Below are positions 10,052 to 19,772 of a stretch of 64,000 nucleotides of DNA, piece by piece; the first letter of the stretch is position 1, and each line of letters opens with the position of its first letter. The DNA comes from Gymnodinialimonas phycosphaerae. Its GTDB lineage: Bacteria; Pseudomonadota; Alphaproteobacteria; Rhodobacterales; Rhodobacteraceae. The position numbers were made by a program, and so were the translations under genes. The stretch is from positions 2,108,001 through 2,172,000 of the forward strand of contig NZ_JAIMBW010000001.1 in the NCBI RefSeq assembly GCF_019195455.1. The letters are read 5' to 3'. A model generated the notes under the pieces. It was not told where the DNA came from. It did not search any database and worked only from the letters and a program-made list of their open reading frames with translations.

Positions 10052-10093
10052 GGGGCTGATCAAGATCACCCCGCACGGGACGCGGCAAGCCCT

Positions 10094-10699
10094 TTACGGA
10101 ACCAAGGCCAGTTTCAACGCCAGCGCGATCATCGTCAAACCCACGATCACATCCAGCCACATCCACGCTTTCGGGCGCGCGAACACAGGTGCCATGGCCC
10201 GCGCGCCATACCCCAGGATGATGAAGAACACGCAGGAAGCGGCCAGCGCGCCCGCGCCAAAGACCCATCGCGCAGCCTCGAACGTGGCCGAAACCGCGCC
10301 GATCAGACCAAGGGTATCAAGGTAGACGTGTGGGTTGGCGAAGGTCAGGATCAACGTGGTGGCCAGGGCCGCGCGCAGGCTCTGCTCTGCCGCGCCTTCC
10401 GCCTTCAGCGCATCGTCGGAGTTGAGCGCCGCCCACAGGCTGCGCAAGCCATAGACCAACAGAAAGGCAGCCCCACCCCACCGCATCGCGTCCAACGCCC
10501 AGGGCGCGCGTTCGGCCACAAAGCCGAACCCCGCCACACCGGCAAAGATCAGCACGGCCTCCGATGCGCAGCACACGGCAACGACGGGGCCCACATGCAG
10601 GCCCCGGATACCTTGGCGCAGCACAAAGGCGTTTTGCGCCCCAATGGCGAGGATCAGAGAGATCGACAGGGCGAACCCTGCTGAGAAGGCGGTTAGCAT
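10094..10699 (-). CDS. LysE/ArgO family amino acid exporter
   Basis: 201 residues with about six hydrophobic segments. The N-terminal motif LSISLILAIGAQNAFVLRQG is the LysE/ArgO signature, and FANPHVYLDT is the conserved central motif. Family members export lysine, arginine or their toxic analogues across the inner membrane. No dedicated LysG/ArgP regulator is adjacent. It lies 24 bp downstream of yebC on the same strand and may share its transcript. Confidence 0.88.
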   Translation of the reverse strand: MLTAFSAGFALSISLILAIGAQNAFVLRQGIRGLHVGPVVAVCCASEAVLIFAGVAGFGFVAERAPWALDAMRWGGAAFLLVYGLRSLWAALNSDDALKAEGAAEQSLRAALATTLILTFANPHVYLDTLGLIGAVSATFEAARWVFGAGALAASCVFFIILGYGARAMAPVFARPKAWMWLDVIVGLTMIALALKLALVP

Positions 10700-10723
10700 G
10701 GGCTTGGGCTGCTCATGCGTCGA

Positions 10724-11491
10724 TCATTCGGAAAGCTGCGCCATCACCTCGTCCGAGATCTCGAAGTTCGCGGTCACGGTCTGAACGTCGTCGTCCTCTT
10801 CCAGCGCTTCGATCAGGCGCATCAACTTCTGCGCGTCCTCCAGCCCCAGTTCGGTCGTCGTGGTCGGACGCCAGACAAGCTTGGTGGATTCGGACTCGCC
10901 CAATTCCGCCTCCAGTGCGTTCGACACCTCATTCAGGTCGGTGTCCGCACACCAGATCACGTGGCCGCCGGGATCCTCATCGCCGTCGCCTTCATTGGTT
11001 TCCACATCCTCAGCGCCCGCTTCAATGGCGGCCATCATCACAGTGTCCGCATCGCCCACGGACAGCGGATAGGTCACCTGCCCCTTGCGGTCGAACATGA
11101 AGCCGACGCTGCCCGTTTCGCCAAGGTTTCCGCCGTTCTTGGTGAAGGTGGAGCGCACGGTCGACGCAGTGCGGTTCTTGTTGTCGGTCATCGTCTCCAC
11201 GATCACCGCCACGCCGTTGGGGCCATAGCCCTCGTACCGGATCTCGTCATAGTTCTCCGCATCGCCGCCGGTCGCCTTGGAGATCGCGCGTTCGATCACG
11301 TCCTTGGGCACGGAGACGGATTTCGCCTCCTTCACCGCAAGCCGTAGCCGGGGGTTCTTGTCCGGGTCCGGGTCGCCCATCTTGGCGGCAACGGTGATTT
11401 CCTTGGACATCTTGGAGAACACCTTGGCGCGCAGCTTGTCCTGCCGGCCCTTGCGATGTTGGATGTTCGCCCATTTTGAGTGGCCTGCCAT
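10724..11491 (-). CDS. YebC/PmpR (TACO1) family protein
   Basis: 255 residues beginning [18 protein letters not shown], the invariant opening of YebC/TACO1 proteins, which decides the start. Family members are described as DNA-binding regulators and, more recently, as translation factors that relieve ribosome stalling at proline-rich sequences. The segment DENPGG-like [16 protein letters not shown] and an acidic C-terminus are typical. In many bacteria yebC is next to ruvC; here lysE follows instead. Confidence 0.92.
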   Translation of the reverse strand: MAGHSKWANIQHRKGRQDKLRAKVFSKMSKEITVAAKMGDPDPDKNPRLRLAVKEAKSVSVPKDVIERAISKATGGDAENYDEIRYEGYGPNGVAVIVETMTDNKNRTASTVRSTFTKNGGNLGETGSVGFMFDRKGQVTYPLSVGDADTVMMAAIEAGAEDVETNEGDGDEDPGGHVIWCADTDLNEVSNALEAELGESESTKLVWRPTTTTELGLEDAQKLMRLIEALEEDDDVQTVTANFEISDEVMAQLSE

Positions 11492-11837
11492 GGGTCTCTC
11501 CCGCATGATTTGTAAACTTGCCGCTCTATACGGCAAGCGTGGGGCACGCTTCAAGGAGATTGCGGGACACGGGCCAAGGCGCAATAGTCTTGGCAAGCGC
11601 TTGAAAGGGCTGCCGCGCATGTTGCCGACCCTTGCTGCCATCGCCGATCTGGTGGCCGCAGCGGGCGTCATCGGCTCGCTCCGTTTCCTAGCGCTGCAAC
11701 TTCGCGAGCCGAAGCGCCGTTTCATGCCCGCAACAGCAGCGCGCATCGACGGCATCCTGTCCGGCGACCTCGCCCCGATCGGCGCCCACCGATAATCGCG
11801 TCTACCCCCTTGTTTGCAGGTGAAGTAGGCTTCCGTC
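11492..11837. other. Intergenic stretch between divergent yebC and an SLC13 transporter gene
   Basis: About 350 bp. A plus-strand frame at 11505-11795 (96 residues) contains a short hydrophobic stretch but has no good ribosome binding site or recognisable family, so it is not called a gene. The region otherwise serves as a divergent promoter area. Confidence 0.4.
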
Positions 11838-13610
11838 ATGAGCACTGACCAAATCATCCTCTTCTCGCTTTTCGGAGCCGTCTTCGCCCTGCTTCTCTGG
11901 GGTCGTTTCCGTTATGACATGGTGGCGTTTTCCGCCCTCATGGTCGGCACCGTTCTGGGCGTCGTGCCCGCATCGGACGCTTTCGCGGGCTTCGGCCACC
12001 CTGCTACATTGGTGGTGGCGCTGGTGCTGGTCGTCTCCGCGGGTCTGGTGCGGTCGGGCGCGGTGTTCCTGATTACTCGCACGCTTGTGGATGCCTCGCG
12101 CAGCCTTGGGGCGCATATCACCATCATGGGGGCCATCGGCGGCGTGCTGTCGGCCTTCATGAACAACGTGGCGGCGCTGGCCCTGCTGATGCCCGTCGAC
12201 ATCGCCACCGCGCGCAAGGCCGGGCGGTCACCCGCCTTGTCCCTGATGCCGCTGAGCTTTTGCACCATCCTGGGCGGCATGGTCACCCTGATCGGCACGC
12301 CGCCCAACATCATCATCGCCACGATCCGCGAGGACCAGTTGGGCGCGCCTTTCCGCATGTTCGACTTTGCCCCCGTGGGTGGGATCGCCGCCATCGCGGG
12401 TCTGGCCTTTGTGGCGCTGATCGGCTGGCGCTTGATCCCCAACCGCGACAGTGGCGTGGGCGAGCAACTCGAAGCCCTCGCCCCCTACATCGCGGAACTG
12501 CGCCTGCCCACGGGCAGCAAGCTGGACGGCACCCGCCTGCGGGATCTGCAATCGGCAGCGGAAGAGGCCGACGTCGCGATCCTCGGCATCCTGCGCGACG
12601 GCAAACGCCGCTTTGGTACCGGGCGCAACCTGACCCTGCGTGACGGCGATGTGCTGGTGCTTGAAGCCACCCCCGAGGCACTGGACGAATTCCGCGTCGG
12701 CCAATCCCTGGAGACCGCCGAGACCAGCAACGCTGCCGCCGATGCAGTCGGCGACGGCGTCACCTTCGTCGAGATGGTCGTCCCCAATGACGCCCGCATC
12801 GCGGGTAAGACCGCCGAAAGCGTGGGCCTTGGGTGGCGCCACCGCACGACGTTGATGGGCATCGCGCGCAAGGGCACGCGGATTACCCAGCGCCTGCGCA
12901 AAACGGTGGTAGAGCCGGGCGATATCCTGCTGCTTCTGGCCCCCTCGGATACGGCGGATGACGTGGTCAAATGGCTTGGCGGCCTGACCCTGGCAAACCG
13001 GGGCCTGACCGTGACCAACGACAGCAAGACCTGGGCCGCCATCGGCCTCTTCGCTGCGGCTGTGCTTGCGGCGTCGCTTGGCATCGTTTACCTGCCCATC
13101 GCGCTCGGCATCGTCGCCGTGGGCTACGTCTTGTTGAAGATCCTGCCGCTATCCGAGATCTACGATCACATCGAATGGCCCGTGGTGGTGCTTCTGGGCT
13201 CCATGATCCCCCTGGGCGCGGCGCTCGACAGCTCCGGCGGGACCGAGCTTATCGCGAACTCCCTCGTTGCCCTCACCCAAGGCCTACCCGCCTGGGCCAT
13301 CCTCACGGTCCTGATGGTCGTCACCATGACCATGTCAGACGTGCTCAACAACACCGCCACCGCCATTGTCGCCGCCCCCGTTGGCATCACCATGGCGCAG
13401 TCGCTTGGCGTCTCTCCGGATCCGTTCCTGATGGCGGTCGCCGTCGCGGCCTCTGCCGCCTTCCTCACGCCCATCGGCCACAAGAACAACACGCTGATCC
13501 TGGGGCCCGGAGGCTACGGTTTCGGAGACTACTGGCGCATGGGCCTACCGCTGGAAATCATCGTCGTCGCCGTCTCCATCCCCACGATCCTGATCGTCTG
13601 GCCCCTCTAG
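11838..13610 (+). CDS. SLC13 (DASS)-type permease with RCK-C (TrkA-C) domains
   Basis: 590-residue membrane protein of the divalent anion:Na+ symporter/ArsB-NhaD fold class. Hydrophobic halves flank a soluble middle section (about residues 210-390) holding two TrkA-C-like domains ([19 protein letters not shown] and [20 protein letters not shown]). The conserved [13 protein letters not shown] and [15 protein letters not shown] segments correspond to the paired substrate-binding SNT-like loops. Likely imports sulfate, a dicarboxylate or another anion; substrate unresolved. It converges on a paralogue. Confidence 0.85.
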   Translation: MSTDQIILFSLFGAVFALLLWGRFRYDMVAFSALMVGTVLGVVPASDAFAGFGHPATLVVALVLVVSAGLVRSGAVFLITRTLVDASRSLGAHITIMGAIGGVLSAFMNNVAALALLMPVDIATARKAGRSPALSLMPLSFCTILGGMVTLIGTPPNIIIATIREDQLGAPFRMFDFAPVGGIAAIAGLAFVALIGWRLIPNRDSGVGEQLEALAPYIAELRLPTGSKLDGTRLRDLQSAAEEADVAILGILRDGKRRFGTGRNLTLRDGDVLVLEATPEALDEFRVGQSLETAETSNAAADAVGDGVTFVEMVVPNDARIAGKTAESVGLGWRHRTTLMGIARKGTRITQRLRKTVVEPGDILLLLAPSDTADDVVKWLGGLTLANRGLTVTNDSKTWAAIGLFAAAVLAASLGIVYLPIALGIVAVGYVLLKILPLSEIYDHIEWPVVVLLGSMIPLGAALDSSGGTELIANSLVALTQGLPAWAILTVLMVVTMTMSDVLNNTATAIVAAPVGITMAQSLGVSPDPFLMAVAVAASAAFLTPIGHKNNTLILGPGGYGFGDYWRMGLPLEIIVVAVSIPTILIVWPL

Positions 13611-13639
13611 GCGCGTTCATCTTTGTTCCGAAAATATGC

Positions 13640-13664
13640 TGGGGGTTTGGGGGTGAAACCCCCA
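13640..13664. terminator. Hairpin between two convergent SLC13 genes
   Basis: TGGGGGTTT pairs with AAACCCCCA around a G-rich 7-nt loop, and is followed by TCAGCAAAAAT on the plus strand. It is placed to end both convergent transcripts. The downstream tract is A-rich rather than T-rich on the plus strand, so efficiency is uncertain. Confidence 0.5.
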
Positions 13665-13702
13665 TCAGCAAAAATAGATCGCGTGCCGAAGGCTCCTTTT
13701 GG

Positions 13703-15484
13703 TCAGAGCGGCCAGATCAACGGAATGGTGAAGCACACGACAAGACCAAGCGACAGGTTCAACGGCACGCCGACCTTGAGGAAATCACTGAACGCATAGC
13801 CGCCCGGACCATAAACCAGCATATTGGTCTGATACCCGATCGGCGTGGCGAAACAGGCAGAGGCCGCGATCATCACGGCGATCACCAGCGGCCTGGGGTC
13901 CACGCCGGTCGCCTGCGCCAGCGCAATCGCGATAGGGGCCATGATCACCGCAATTGCGTTGTTGGAGACCAGCTCGGTCAGCACCGTCGTGATGTAGTAG
14001 ACCGCAAACAGCAGCACCCACGTCGGCGCGCCCTCCAGCCACGGCGCGACGCCGCCCACGATCAAGGTGATCGCGCCGGTATGATCCAGCGCGGCCCCCA
14101 CGGCGAGCATGGCAAAGATCAGGGCCAGCAAACGCCCCTCGATGAACGAAAACGCCTCCTCCGCGTCGATGCAGCCTGTCAGCAGCACCACCGCCACGGC
14201 CACCACGGCCAGCGCCAGGATCGGAGCGACATTGAAGGCCGCAAAGACCACGATTCCCGCCATGGCGGCGATCGCGATGGGGGATTTGCCGCGCCGGTAG
14301 GCTCGCTCGGAAGGATGCGACACATCCACCAGATCCATATCAGCCGCTAGCCGCTGGATGTCCGCCGGATCGCCTTCCAGCAGCAGCGTATCACCGATGC
14401 GCACCACCAGATCGTCCAACTGCGTGCCGATGTTCTGGTTTCTCCGATGTACCGCCAGCGGGTACACGCCATAGCGCCGCCGCAGGCGCAGGGCCCCCAG
14501 CGACCGCCCAATCATCTTGCAGCCGGGCGTGATCAGAACCTCCACCGTGGCCGTCGCCACCTGGCTCAGCTTGTCGACGGTCTTCAATTCCTTGGAAGCC
14601 TGAAGCCCCAGCACCTCCGCCATATCGGTGCGCAGGACAACCCGGTCGCCTGCCTCCAGCGTTACCGCCGCCATGTTGCGCCGCAGCGACGCGTCGCCGC
14701 GCAGCACGTCGATCAGGCGCACGCCCTCGCGTTTGAACAGGTCCACCTCCCGCGCCTCTTTCCCGATAAGGGCAGAGCCCTCGGGCACGGCGACCTCGGT
14801 GAAAAACTTCGGCCGCGACCGGTTGCCGCCCAGAAGGGCCGCCATGGATGTGCGGTCTGGCAGCAGGAAGCGCCCGATGAACATCAGGTAGATCATCCCC
14901 CACGCAACGACGACAAGGCCGATGGGCGTGACCTCGAAAATCGTGAAGGGCTCCAGCCCCTGGGCGCGGGCAACACCATCAACCAGCAAGTTGGTGGAGG
15001 TGCCGATCAACGTCAACGTCCCGCCCATGATCGCGGCGTAGGACAAGGGGATCAACAGCTTGGACGGAGACCGCCCCAAGATCTTCGAGATCTGGACAAA
15101 TACCGGGATCATGATCACCACGATGGGCGTGTTGTTCATGAAGGCCGAGCCGACGGCGACGAAGGCCAACAGGCTGATAACGGCCACAGCAGGCCGCGCC
15201 TTGGCATTGGCCTCGGCGAATTTGGTCAGCCGGTCCAATGATCCGGTGCGCACCAGCGCCCCCATGACGATGAACATCGCAGCGATCGTCCAGGGCGCGG
15301 GGTTGGACAGCACGTCAATCGCACGCTCATAGGGCAGCAGGCCCAGGATCAGCAGCGTCGCGCAGCCGCCGATGGCCACGACCTCCGTGGGCCACCGCTC
15401 CCACAGAAACATGGTGAACATGATCAGCAGGATGGCAAGGGTCAGAACGCCCTCTCCGGTGTCTGATAGGGGTAGGGACAGCAT
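13703..15484 (-). CDS. SLC13 (DASS)-type permease with RCK-C domains, second copy
   Basis: 593 residues, same architecture as the gene at 11838-13610: N-terminal helices, a soluble region of TrkA-C domains (GCKMIGRSLGALRLRRRYGV), then C-terminal helices with LVSNNAIAVIMAPIAIALA. SAFMNNTPIVVIMIPVF is the matching N-terminal loop. The ATG at 15484 is preferred because GGAG lies five bases upstream; a GTG two codons earlier is possible. Sequence divergence from its convergent paralogue is large, so this is not a recent duplication. Confidence 0.85.
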   Translation of the reverse strand: MLSLPLSDTGEGVLTLAILLIMFTMFLWERWPTEVVAIGGCATLLILGLLPYERAIDVLSNPAPWTIAAMFIVMGALVRTGSLDRLTKFAEANAKARPAVAVISLLAFVAVGSAFMNNTPIVVIMIPVFVQISKILGRSPSKLLIPLSYAAIMGGTLTLIGTSTNLLVDGVARAQGLEPFTIFEVTPIGLVVVAWGMIYLMFIGRFLLPDRTSMAALLGGNRSRPKFFTEVAVPEGSALIGKEAREVDLFKREGVRLIDVLRGDASLRRNMAAVTLEAGDRVVLRTDMAEVLGLQASKELKTVDKLSQVATATVEVLITPGCKMIGRSLGALRLRRRYGVYPLAVHRRNQNIGTQLDDLVVRIGDTLLLEGDPADIQRLAADMDLVDVSHPSERAYRRGKSPIAIAAMAGIVVFAAFNVAPILALAVVAVAVVLLTGCIDAEEAFSFIEGRLLALIFAMLAVGAALDHTGAITLIVGGVAPWLEGAPTWVLLFAVYYITTVLTELVSNNAIAVIMAPIAIALAQATGVDPRPLVIAVMIAASACFATPIGYQTNMLVYGPGGYAFSDFLKVGVPLNLSLGLVVCFTIPLIWPL

Positions 15485-15542
15485 GATCACTCCGGCTCAG
15501 CGCTGGGGTAGCATCCTCCAACCCACGCGCCCCCGCAAGCGG

Positions 15543-16427
15543 TTACGGCGCGGCGCGGCGCGGTTGCACAAGGAACACTCCCAACAGCATCAGGGCCAGC
15601 GCGCCCCAGACCCACGGTGAATAGCTTTCGCCCAAGATCAGCTTGGCCCAAAGGATGCCGAAACCGGTCACAAGATAGCCCACCTGGCTGGCGAAAACCG
15701 CGCCCGTGCGCCCCACCATCCAGACGTAGGTCGTGTAGGCTGTCGTATGGGCCAAGGCGATGCCGACGATGGCCCAGATCCCCGCGTCCCATGGCACGAA
15801 AGGGCTGATCCATTCGCCCGTGGCCACAGCCAAGGGCGCAGAAAGGATCGCGCCCATAACCGATGCGCCAAAAAGCACCTGCACGGCATCAAGGCCCCAG
15901 GTGCCCCATCTGGCGACGATGTTGCCCTCGACCGCATAGAGCAACGGCGCGATGACGGCGACGGGCAGCCAGATCGCCATGGCAGGATCCGGCAGGCTGG
16001 TGCCCGGCAGGGCGATCAGGATGATCGCGCTCAACCCCATGAGAAGGCCCAGAAGGCGCAGGGCGGAGTAGCGGTCCATTTTCAGGGCCAGGGCGATCGG
16101 GAAGGCGAACATCGGCACCGTCGCCAGCACGATCGAGAGGATGCCCGAGGGCAGATGCACGGCAGCGGTGAAGCTGGCTGAATTGGGCAGGATCGTCCCG
16201 ATGAGGGCGATGAAGAGGTAGAAAATCAATGCGCCGCGGTGCAGCGGCAAGGGCTTGCGACGGATCACGCTGAAGCCGCCCAAAAGCGCCGCGCCGATGG
16301 CGAATTGCCAGAAGATGATGCCGATATCGCGATGCCCCGCGGTCACCGCGATCTTGGTCAGGGGTTGCGTGACCCCCCATAGCGCGCCCATGCCGATCAA
16401 CAGGATCAGCGGCAGCGCCCGTGTCAT
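15543..16427 (-). CDS. DMT superfamily (EamA) transporter
   Basis: 294-residue protein with about ten helices (opening LPLILLIGMGALWGVTQPLT) and two EamA repeats. It starts within the stop codon of the upstream ymdB-like gene (ATGA overlap), showing translational coupling in one operon. Export of an unknown metabolite across the inner membrane is the usual family role. It ends with a short Arg/Pro tail. Confidence 0.85.
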   Translation of the reverse strand: MTRALPLILLIGMGALWGVTQPLTKIAVTAGHRDIGIIFWQFAIGAALLGGFSVIRRKPLPLHRGALIFYLFIALIGTILPNSASFTAAVHLPSGILSIVLATVPMFAFPIALALKMDRYSALRLLGLLMGLSAIILIALPGTSLPDPAMAIWLPVAVIAPLLYAVEGNIVARWGTWGLDAVQVLFGASVMGAILSAPLAVATGEWISPFVPWDAGIWAIVGIALAHTTAYTTYVWMVGRTGAVFASQVGYLVTGFGILWAKLILGESYSPWVWGALALMLLGVFLVQPRRAAP

Positions 16428-17227
16428 GGAACGCTTTGCTGAAGCCGTCCGCCGTCGCGGATGGGCGTGACGGACCTGGCCTTGCCGGTCTGGTCATCGG
16501 TCTCGATGAAGACACCCGACAGGGTCGCCTCGCCGGTGGCCGGGGTGAAACGCTCTTTCGGCATACCTGTGATGAAACGGCGCAGGGGTTCGGTCTTTTC
16601 CATCCCGATGACTGAGTTGTAGTCGCCGCACATGCCGGCATCCGTCATGTAGCCTGTGCCACCGGGCAGGATCGTCGCATCGCCCGTAGGCACATGGGTG
16701 TGGGTGCCAACGACAAGGGACGCACGGCCGTCGCAATAATGGCCGATGGCCATCTTCTCCGAGGTAGCCTCGGCGTGGATGTCGATCAGGCGCACGGCCG
16801 CCTGCCCGCCCAATGTCTTCAAAGCCCCATCCAGCGCCGAAAAAGGATCATCGAAGGGGCGCTTCATGAACACCTGCCCCAAGGCCTGCGCCACCAGGAT
16901 CTTGCGACCTTTCACGTCGAAAAGCCGCGCGCCCTTGCCCGGCGCCGCCTTGGAGAAGTTGAGGGGACGGATGATGCGCTGTTCCTGCTCGATGTATTGC
17001 AGCATGTCCTTCTGGTCGAAGGCGTGGTCGCCAAGGGTCAGGCAATCGGCACCGGCGTCCAGCAGCGCCTTGGCGTGAGCCCCGGACAGGCCCATGCCCG
17101 ATGTGGCGTTCTCACCGTTGACCACCACGAAGTCGAGCTTCCAGTCGACCCGAAGCTGGGGCAGCCGCCCCGTGATCGCCGCACGTCCCGCGCGGCCCAT
17201 GACATCACCAAGAAAAAGAATACGCAT
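16424..17227 (-). CDS. YmdB-like metallophosphoesterase (TIGR00282 type)
   Basis: 267 residues of the dinuclear-metal phosphodiesterase family that includes Bacillus YmdB, which cleaves 2',3'-cyclic nucleotides. The metal-ligand motifs appear in order: GDVMGRAGR (start), NGENAT, GDHAFDQ, IDIHAEATSEK, and GTHTHVPTGD. The length is normal. The next gene downstream overlaps by 4 nt. 5-formyl-THF cyclo-ligase is 50 bp upstream on the same strand, a pairing common in alphaproteobacteria. Confidence 0.9.
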   Translation of the reverse strand: MRILFLGDVMGRAGRAAITGRLPQLRVDWKLDFVVVNGENATSGMGLSGAHAKALLDAGADCLTLGDHAFDQKDMLQYIEQEQRIIRPLNFSKAAPGKGARLFDVKGRKILVAQALGQVFMKRPFDDPFSALDGALKTLGGQAAVRLIDIHAEATSEKMAIGHYCDGRASLVVGTHTHVPTGDATILPGGTGYMTDAGMCGDYNSVIGMEKTEPLRRFITGMPKERFTPATGEATLSGVFIETDDQTGKARSVTPIRDGGRLQQSVP

Positions 17228-17277
17228 GGAATTGGCTTAGGCGGGGTTGGCGGCGGCGGCAATACCTAGATGCGCGC

Positions 17278-17856
17278 CTATGGCGCGACACCTCCGTTCT
17301 CGGTGATCAGCGCATCAAGCGGCTGGTCGGTCGGCTCTTGCGGAACCTTGGGCAGTTCCTGCGCGGCATAGGCAAACCCGATGGCACGGGTCGGGGCGGC
17401 GGCGCGCAATCGCTCCAACGTGCGATCGTAGAAACCGCCGCCGTAGCCCAAGCGGTTCAGGCGCGCGTCAAAAGCGACCAGCGGCACGATGAGGGTGTCG
17501 GGGATCAGCCAGTCGCCACCTGCAGGGATCCGCGCGCCGAAGGGGCCGCTTTCCATCGGCGCATCGGGCGTCCATTCGCGGAAGTCGAGCGGCTGACCCG
17601 CCCCCTTGATGACCGGCACGCACAGGCGCGCCCCTGCGGCGAAGAGGGCCGCCATCGCGGGAAGAGGGGACAGTTCGGTCCGGATCGGCATATAGCCCGA
17701 GATGATGCGGCCCTTGGCGGGGCCGATGACCTCAAGCAGGTGCCCGGTGGCGGCGGGCGTTTTCTCGTCGGCCTGTGCATGGGCGATCTTGCGAGCGGCG
17801 AAGGCGACGGTGCGGGAATCGCCCTTGGCGTTCGGGGGGGGGAGGTCAGTGGTCAT
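17278..17856 (-). CDS. 5-formyltetrahydrofolate cyclo-ligase
   Basis: Converts 5-formyl-THF to 5,10-methenyl-THF with ATP, recycling a folate storage form in the cytosol. 192 residues from the ATG that gives MTTDLPPPNAKGDSRTVAFA; a longer upstream frame would run into the divergent gene. The C-terminal signature LVAFDARLNRLGYGGGFYDR is the family's conserved loop (GYGGGYYDR), and PIRTELSP is the typical mid-protein segment. Start spacing leaves 76 bp to the divergent VOC gene. Confidence 0.93.
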   Translation of the reverse strand: MTTDLPPPNAKGDSRTVAFAARKIAHAQADEKTPAATGHLLEVIGPAKGRIISGYMPIRTELSPLPAMAALFAAGARLCVPVIKGAGQPLDFREWTPDAPMESGPFGARIPAGGDWLIPDTLIVPLVAFDARLNRLGYGGGFYDRTLERLRAAAPTRAIGFAYAAQELPKVPQEPTDQPLDALITENGGVAP

Positions 17857-17932
17857 GCCCCAATTGAACGCGCAAAATCCTGTGGGCGCTACGGGCTTTC
17901 CGACGCGCGGGCCATCGGTTACGACTACGCCC

Positions 17933-18547
17933 ATGTTGACGCTGGATCATATCGCCGTCTCGGCCGAGGCCCTTGGGCCCGGCACCGCAGACGTGGAAGC
18001 GGCCCTTGGCCAACCGCTGCTGCCGGGGGGCGTGCATCCGGACATGGGCACCCACAACCGCCTGCTGTCGTTCGGGCCAGATGAGTATTTTGAGCTGATC
18101 GCCATCGACCCCGACGCGCCGGGGCCGGATCAGCCGCGGTGGTTTAACCTTGATGAGTTCTCCGGCCCCACGCGGGTAACGAACTGGATCTGCCGTTGCC
18201 CGGATATCGAAGCCGCGATTGCGGTGGCCCCGGACGGGATCGGGGTGCCGTGGCAGTTGCAACGTGCCGATCTGCGTTGGACCATGGCGGTGCCACGGGA
18301 CGGGAAACTGCCGTTTGGTGGCCTGTTTCCGGCGTTGATCCAGTGGCACGGCGACGCACATCCTGCGCCGCGTCTGAAAGACACGGGCGTGCGGCTGGCG
18401 GCCCTGCGCCTGTTTTCGCCCGAAGCTGACGCGCTTCAGGCGGCGCTCAATCCGCTATTGCGCGATGCGCGCGTCACCGTCATCGCGGGGCAAGCGCCGC
18501 GCATCGAGGCGGTGTTGAGCACCCCGATCGGAGAGGTGATCCTGTGA
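17933..18547 (+). CDS. VOC superfamily (glyoxalase-like) protein
   Basis: 204 residues beginning MLTLDHIAVSAEALGPGTADV, the beta-alpha-beta opening of vicinal-oxygen-chelate proteins, with GTHNRLLSFGPDEYFELIAI typical of the glyoxalase-like domain family PF13468. His6 and Glu61-like residues could bind metal. Substrate unknown. The following acetyltransferase gene starts inside its stop codon (GTGA), so they are co-translated. Confidence 0.8.
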   Translation: MLTLDHIAVSAEALGPGTADVEAALGQPLLPGGVHPDMGTHNRLLSFGPDEYFELIAIDPDAPGPDQPRWFNLDEFSGPTRVTNWICRCPDIEAAIAVAPDGIGVPWQLQRADLRWTMAVPRDGKLPFGGLFPALIQWHGDAHPAPRLKDTGVRLAALRLFSPEADALQAALNPLLRDARVTVIAGQAPRIEAVLSTPIGEVIL

Positions 18548-19014
18548 TCCTGGCCGCCACGGCAGAGGACACCGCGGCGATCCTGCGCCTGTGGAACGAG
18601 GTCATCGCGCAGACCACGATCACCTTCACCTCAACCCCCAAGACGCAGGCGCAGATTGCGGCTTTGGTCGACACTCAACCCGTGTTTCTGGCCCGTGACG
18701 GGGCGCGGACCCTCGGGTTCGCCACCTACGCGCAGTTTCGCGGCGGCGATGGCTACCGCCTGACGCAAGAGCACGCGATATACTTGACAGAAGACGCGCG
18801 GGGCCGTGGGTTGGGGCGCGGCTTGTTGCAGGCCGTCGCGGACAATGCGCGGGATGCGGGCAACCACAGCCTGATCGCGGGCATCTCGGGCGAGAACGCG
18901 GCCGGCATCGCGTTCCACGAAGCGATGGGTTTCGTGCACGTCGGCATGATCCCGGAAGCGGGTCACAAATTCGGCCGGTTTCTGGACCTTGTGATGATGC
19001 AAAAACGCCTGTGA
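18544..19014 (+). CDS. GNAT N-acetyltransferase, phosphinothricin acetyltransferase-like
   Basis: 156-residue GNAT-fold enzyme. The acetyl-CoA pyrophosphate loop is at ARGRGLGRGLLQAV, and the C-terminal pattern GFVHVGMIPEAGHKFGRFLD followed by LVMMQK is that of the PAT/YncA-like subfamily, which acetylates phosphinothricin, methionine derivatives or related amino acids. The start is GTG, overlapping the previous stop by 4 nt. The actual substrate is unknown. Confidence 0.85.
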   Translation: MILAATAEDTAAILRLWNEVIAQTTITFTSTPKTQAQIAALVDTQPVFLARDGARTLGFATYAQFRGGDGYRLTQEHAIYLTEDARGRGLGRGLLQAVADNARDAGNHSLIAGISGENAAGIAFHEAMGFVHVGMIPEAGHKFGRFLDLVMMQKRL

Positions 19015-19064
19015 CCTGTGCTTTTCCCCTGCCGTTCCAGATGCCCCCGGGGTAAGCTGCCACC

Positions 19065-19772
19065 ATGTCACTCTGGACCCGCATATCAGAGGCGCTGGAG
19101 GCCTTGCGTCAAGGCGAGAGCCTGTCGGAAGTCTTTGGACGCTTGCGCACCCCGCCCGAACGGACGGTGGCCTTCACGATTGCGGTCATCGCCCTTTCGG
19201 CGAAAATGGCCAAGGCCGATGGCCTTGTGACCCGCGATGAAGTCACGGCCTTCCGCCGGGTCTTCCATATTCCCCCCGCCGACGAGCCCGCCGCCGCGCG
19301 GGTCTTCAACATGGCGCGCGAAGACGTGGCGGGGTTCGAGCACTACGCCGACCGCATTGCGCGCATGTTCCGGGAAAAGGGCAAGCCCTGCGGGGCGGAC
19401 TCGGTGCTGTGTGACCTGATGGAGGGGCTCTTTTACATCGCCGCCGCCGATGGCAAATATCACCCGGCAGAGGATGCGTTCCTGGCCCGTGTGGCCGAGA
19501 TTTTCGGCATGGATGACCTGGCCTTTCGCCGTCTGCGCGCGCGGCACGTGCCCGATGCAGCGCCAGATCCCTACGCGGTGCTGGGGGTCTCGTCCGACGC
19601 CTCGCTGGAGGACATCCGCGCGGTCTACCGTGCCGAAGTGCGCCAGACCCACCCCGATCAGATGATCGCGCGCGGGGTCCCGGAGGAGGCCGTGCAAATG
19701 GCAGAGCAGCGGATGCAGGCGATCAACCGCGCCTGGGAAGAGATCCAGGACAGCCGCCGGAAACAGGCCTGA
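19065..19772 (+). CDS. DjlA-like TerB/J-domain co-chaperone
   Basis: 235 residues. The N-terminal two thirds is a TerB-like helical domain (VIALSAKMAKADGLVTRDEV and LFYIAAADGKYHPAEDAFL). The C-terminal J-domain (about 172-235) has DPYAVLGVSSDASLEDIRAV and the essential HPD tripeptide in RQTHPDQM, so it should stimulate DnaK. Unlike E. coli DjlA there is no clear N-terminal membrane segment. The next gene starts in its stop codon (TGATG). Confidence 0.88.
   Translation: MSLWTRISEALEALRQGESLSEVFGRLRTPPERTVAFTIAVIALSAKMAKADGLVTRDEVTAFRRVFHIPPADEPAAARVFNMAREDVAGFEHYADRIARMFREKGKPCGADSVLCDLMEGLFYIAAADGKYHPAEDAFLARVAEIFGMDDLAFRRLRARHVPDAAPDPYAVLGVSSDASLEDIRAVYRAEVRQTHPDQMIARGVPEEAVQMAEQRMQAINRAWEEIQDSRRKQA

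Noticed and set aside
11505..11795. 96-codon plus-strand frame between yebC and the SLC13 gene
   Set aside because: No ribosome binding site, no family and only a weak hydrophobic stretch; kept as an intergenic note.
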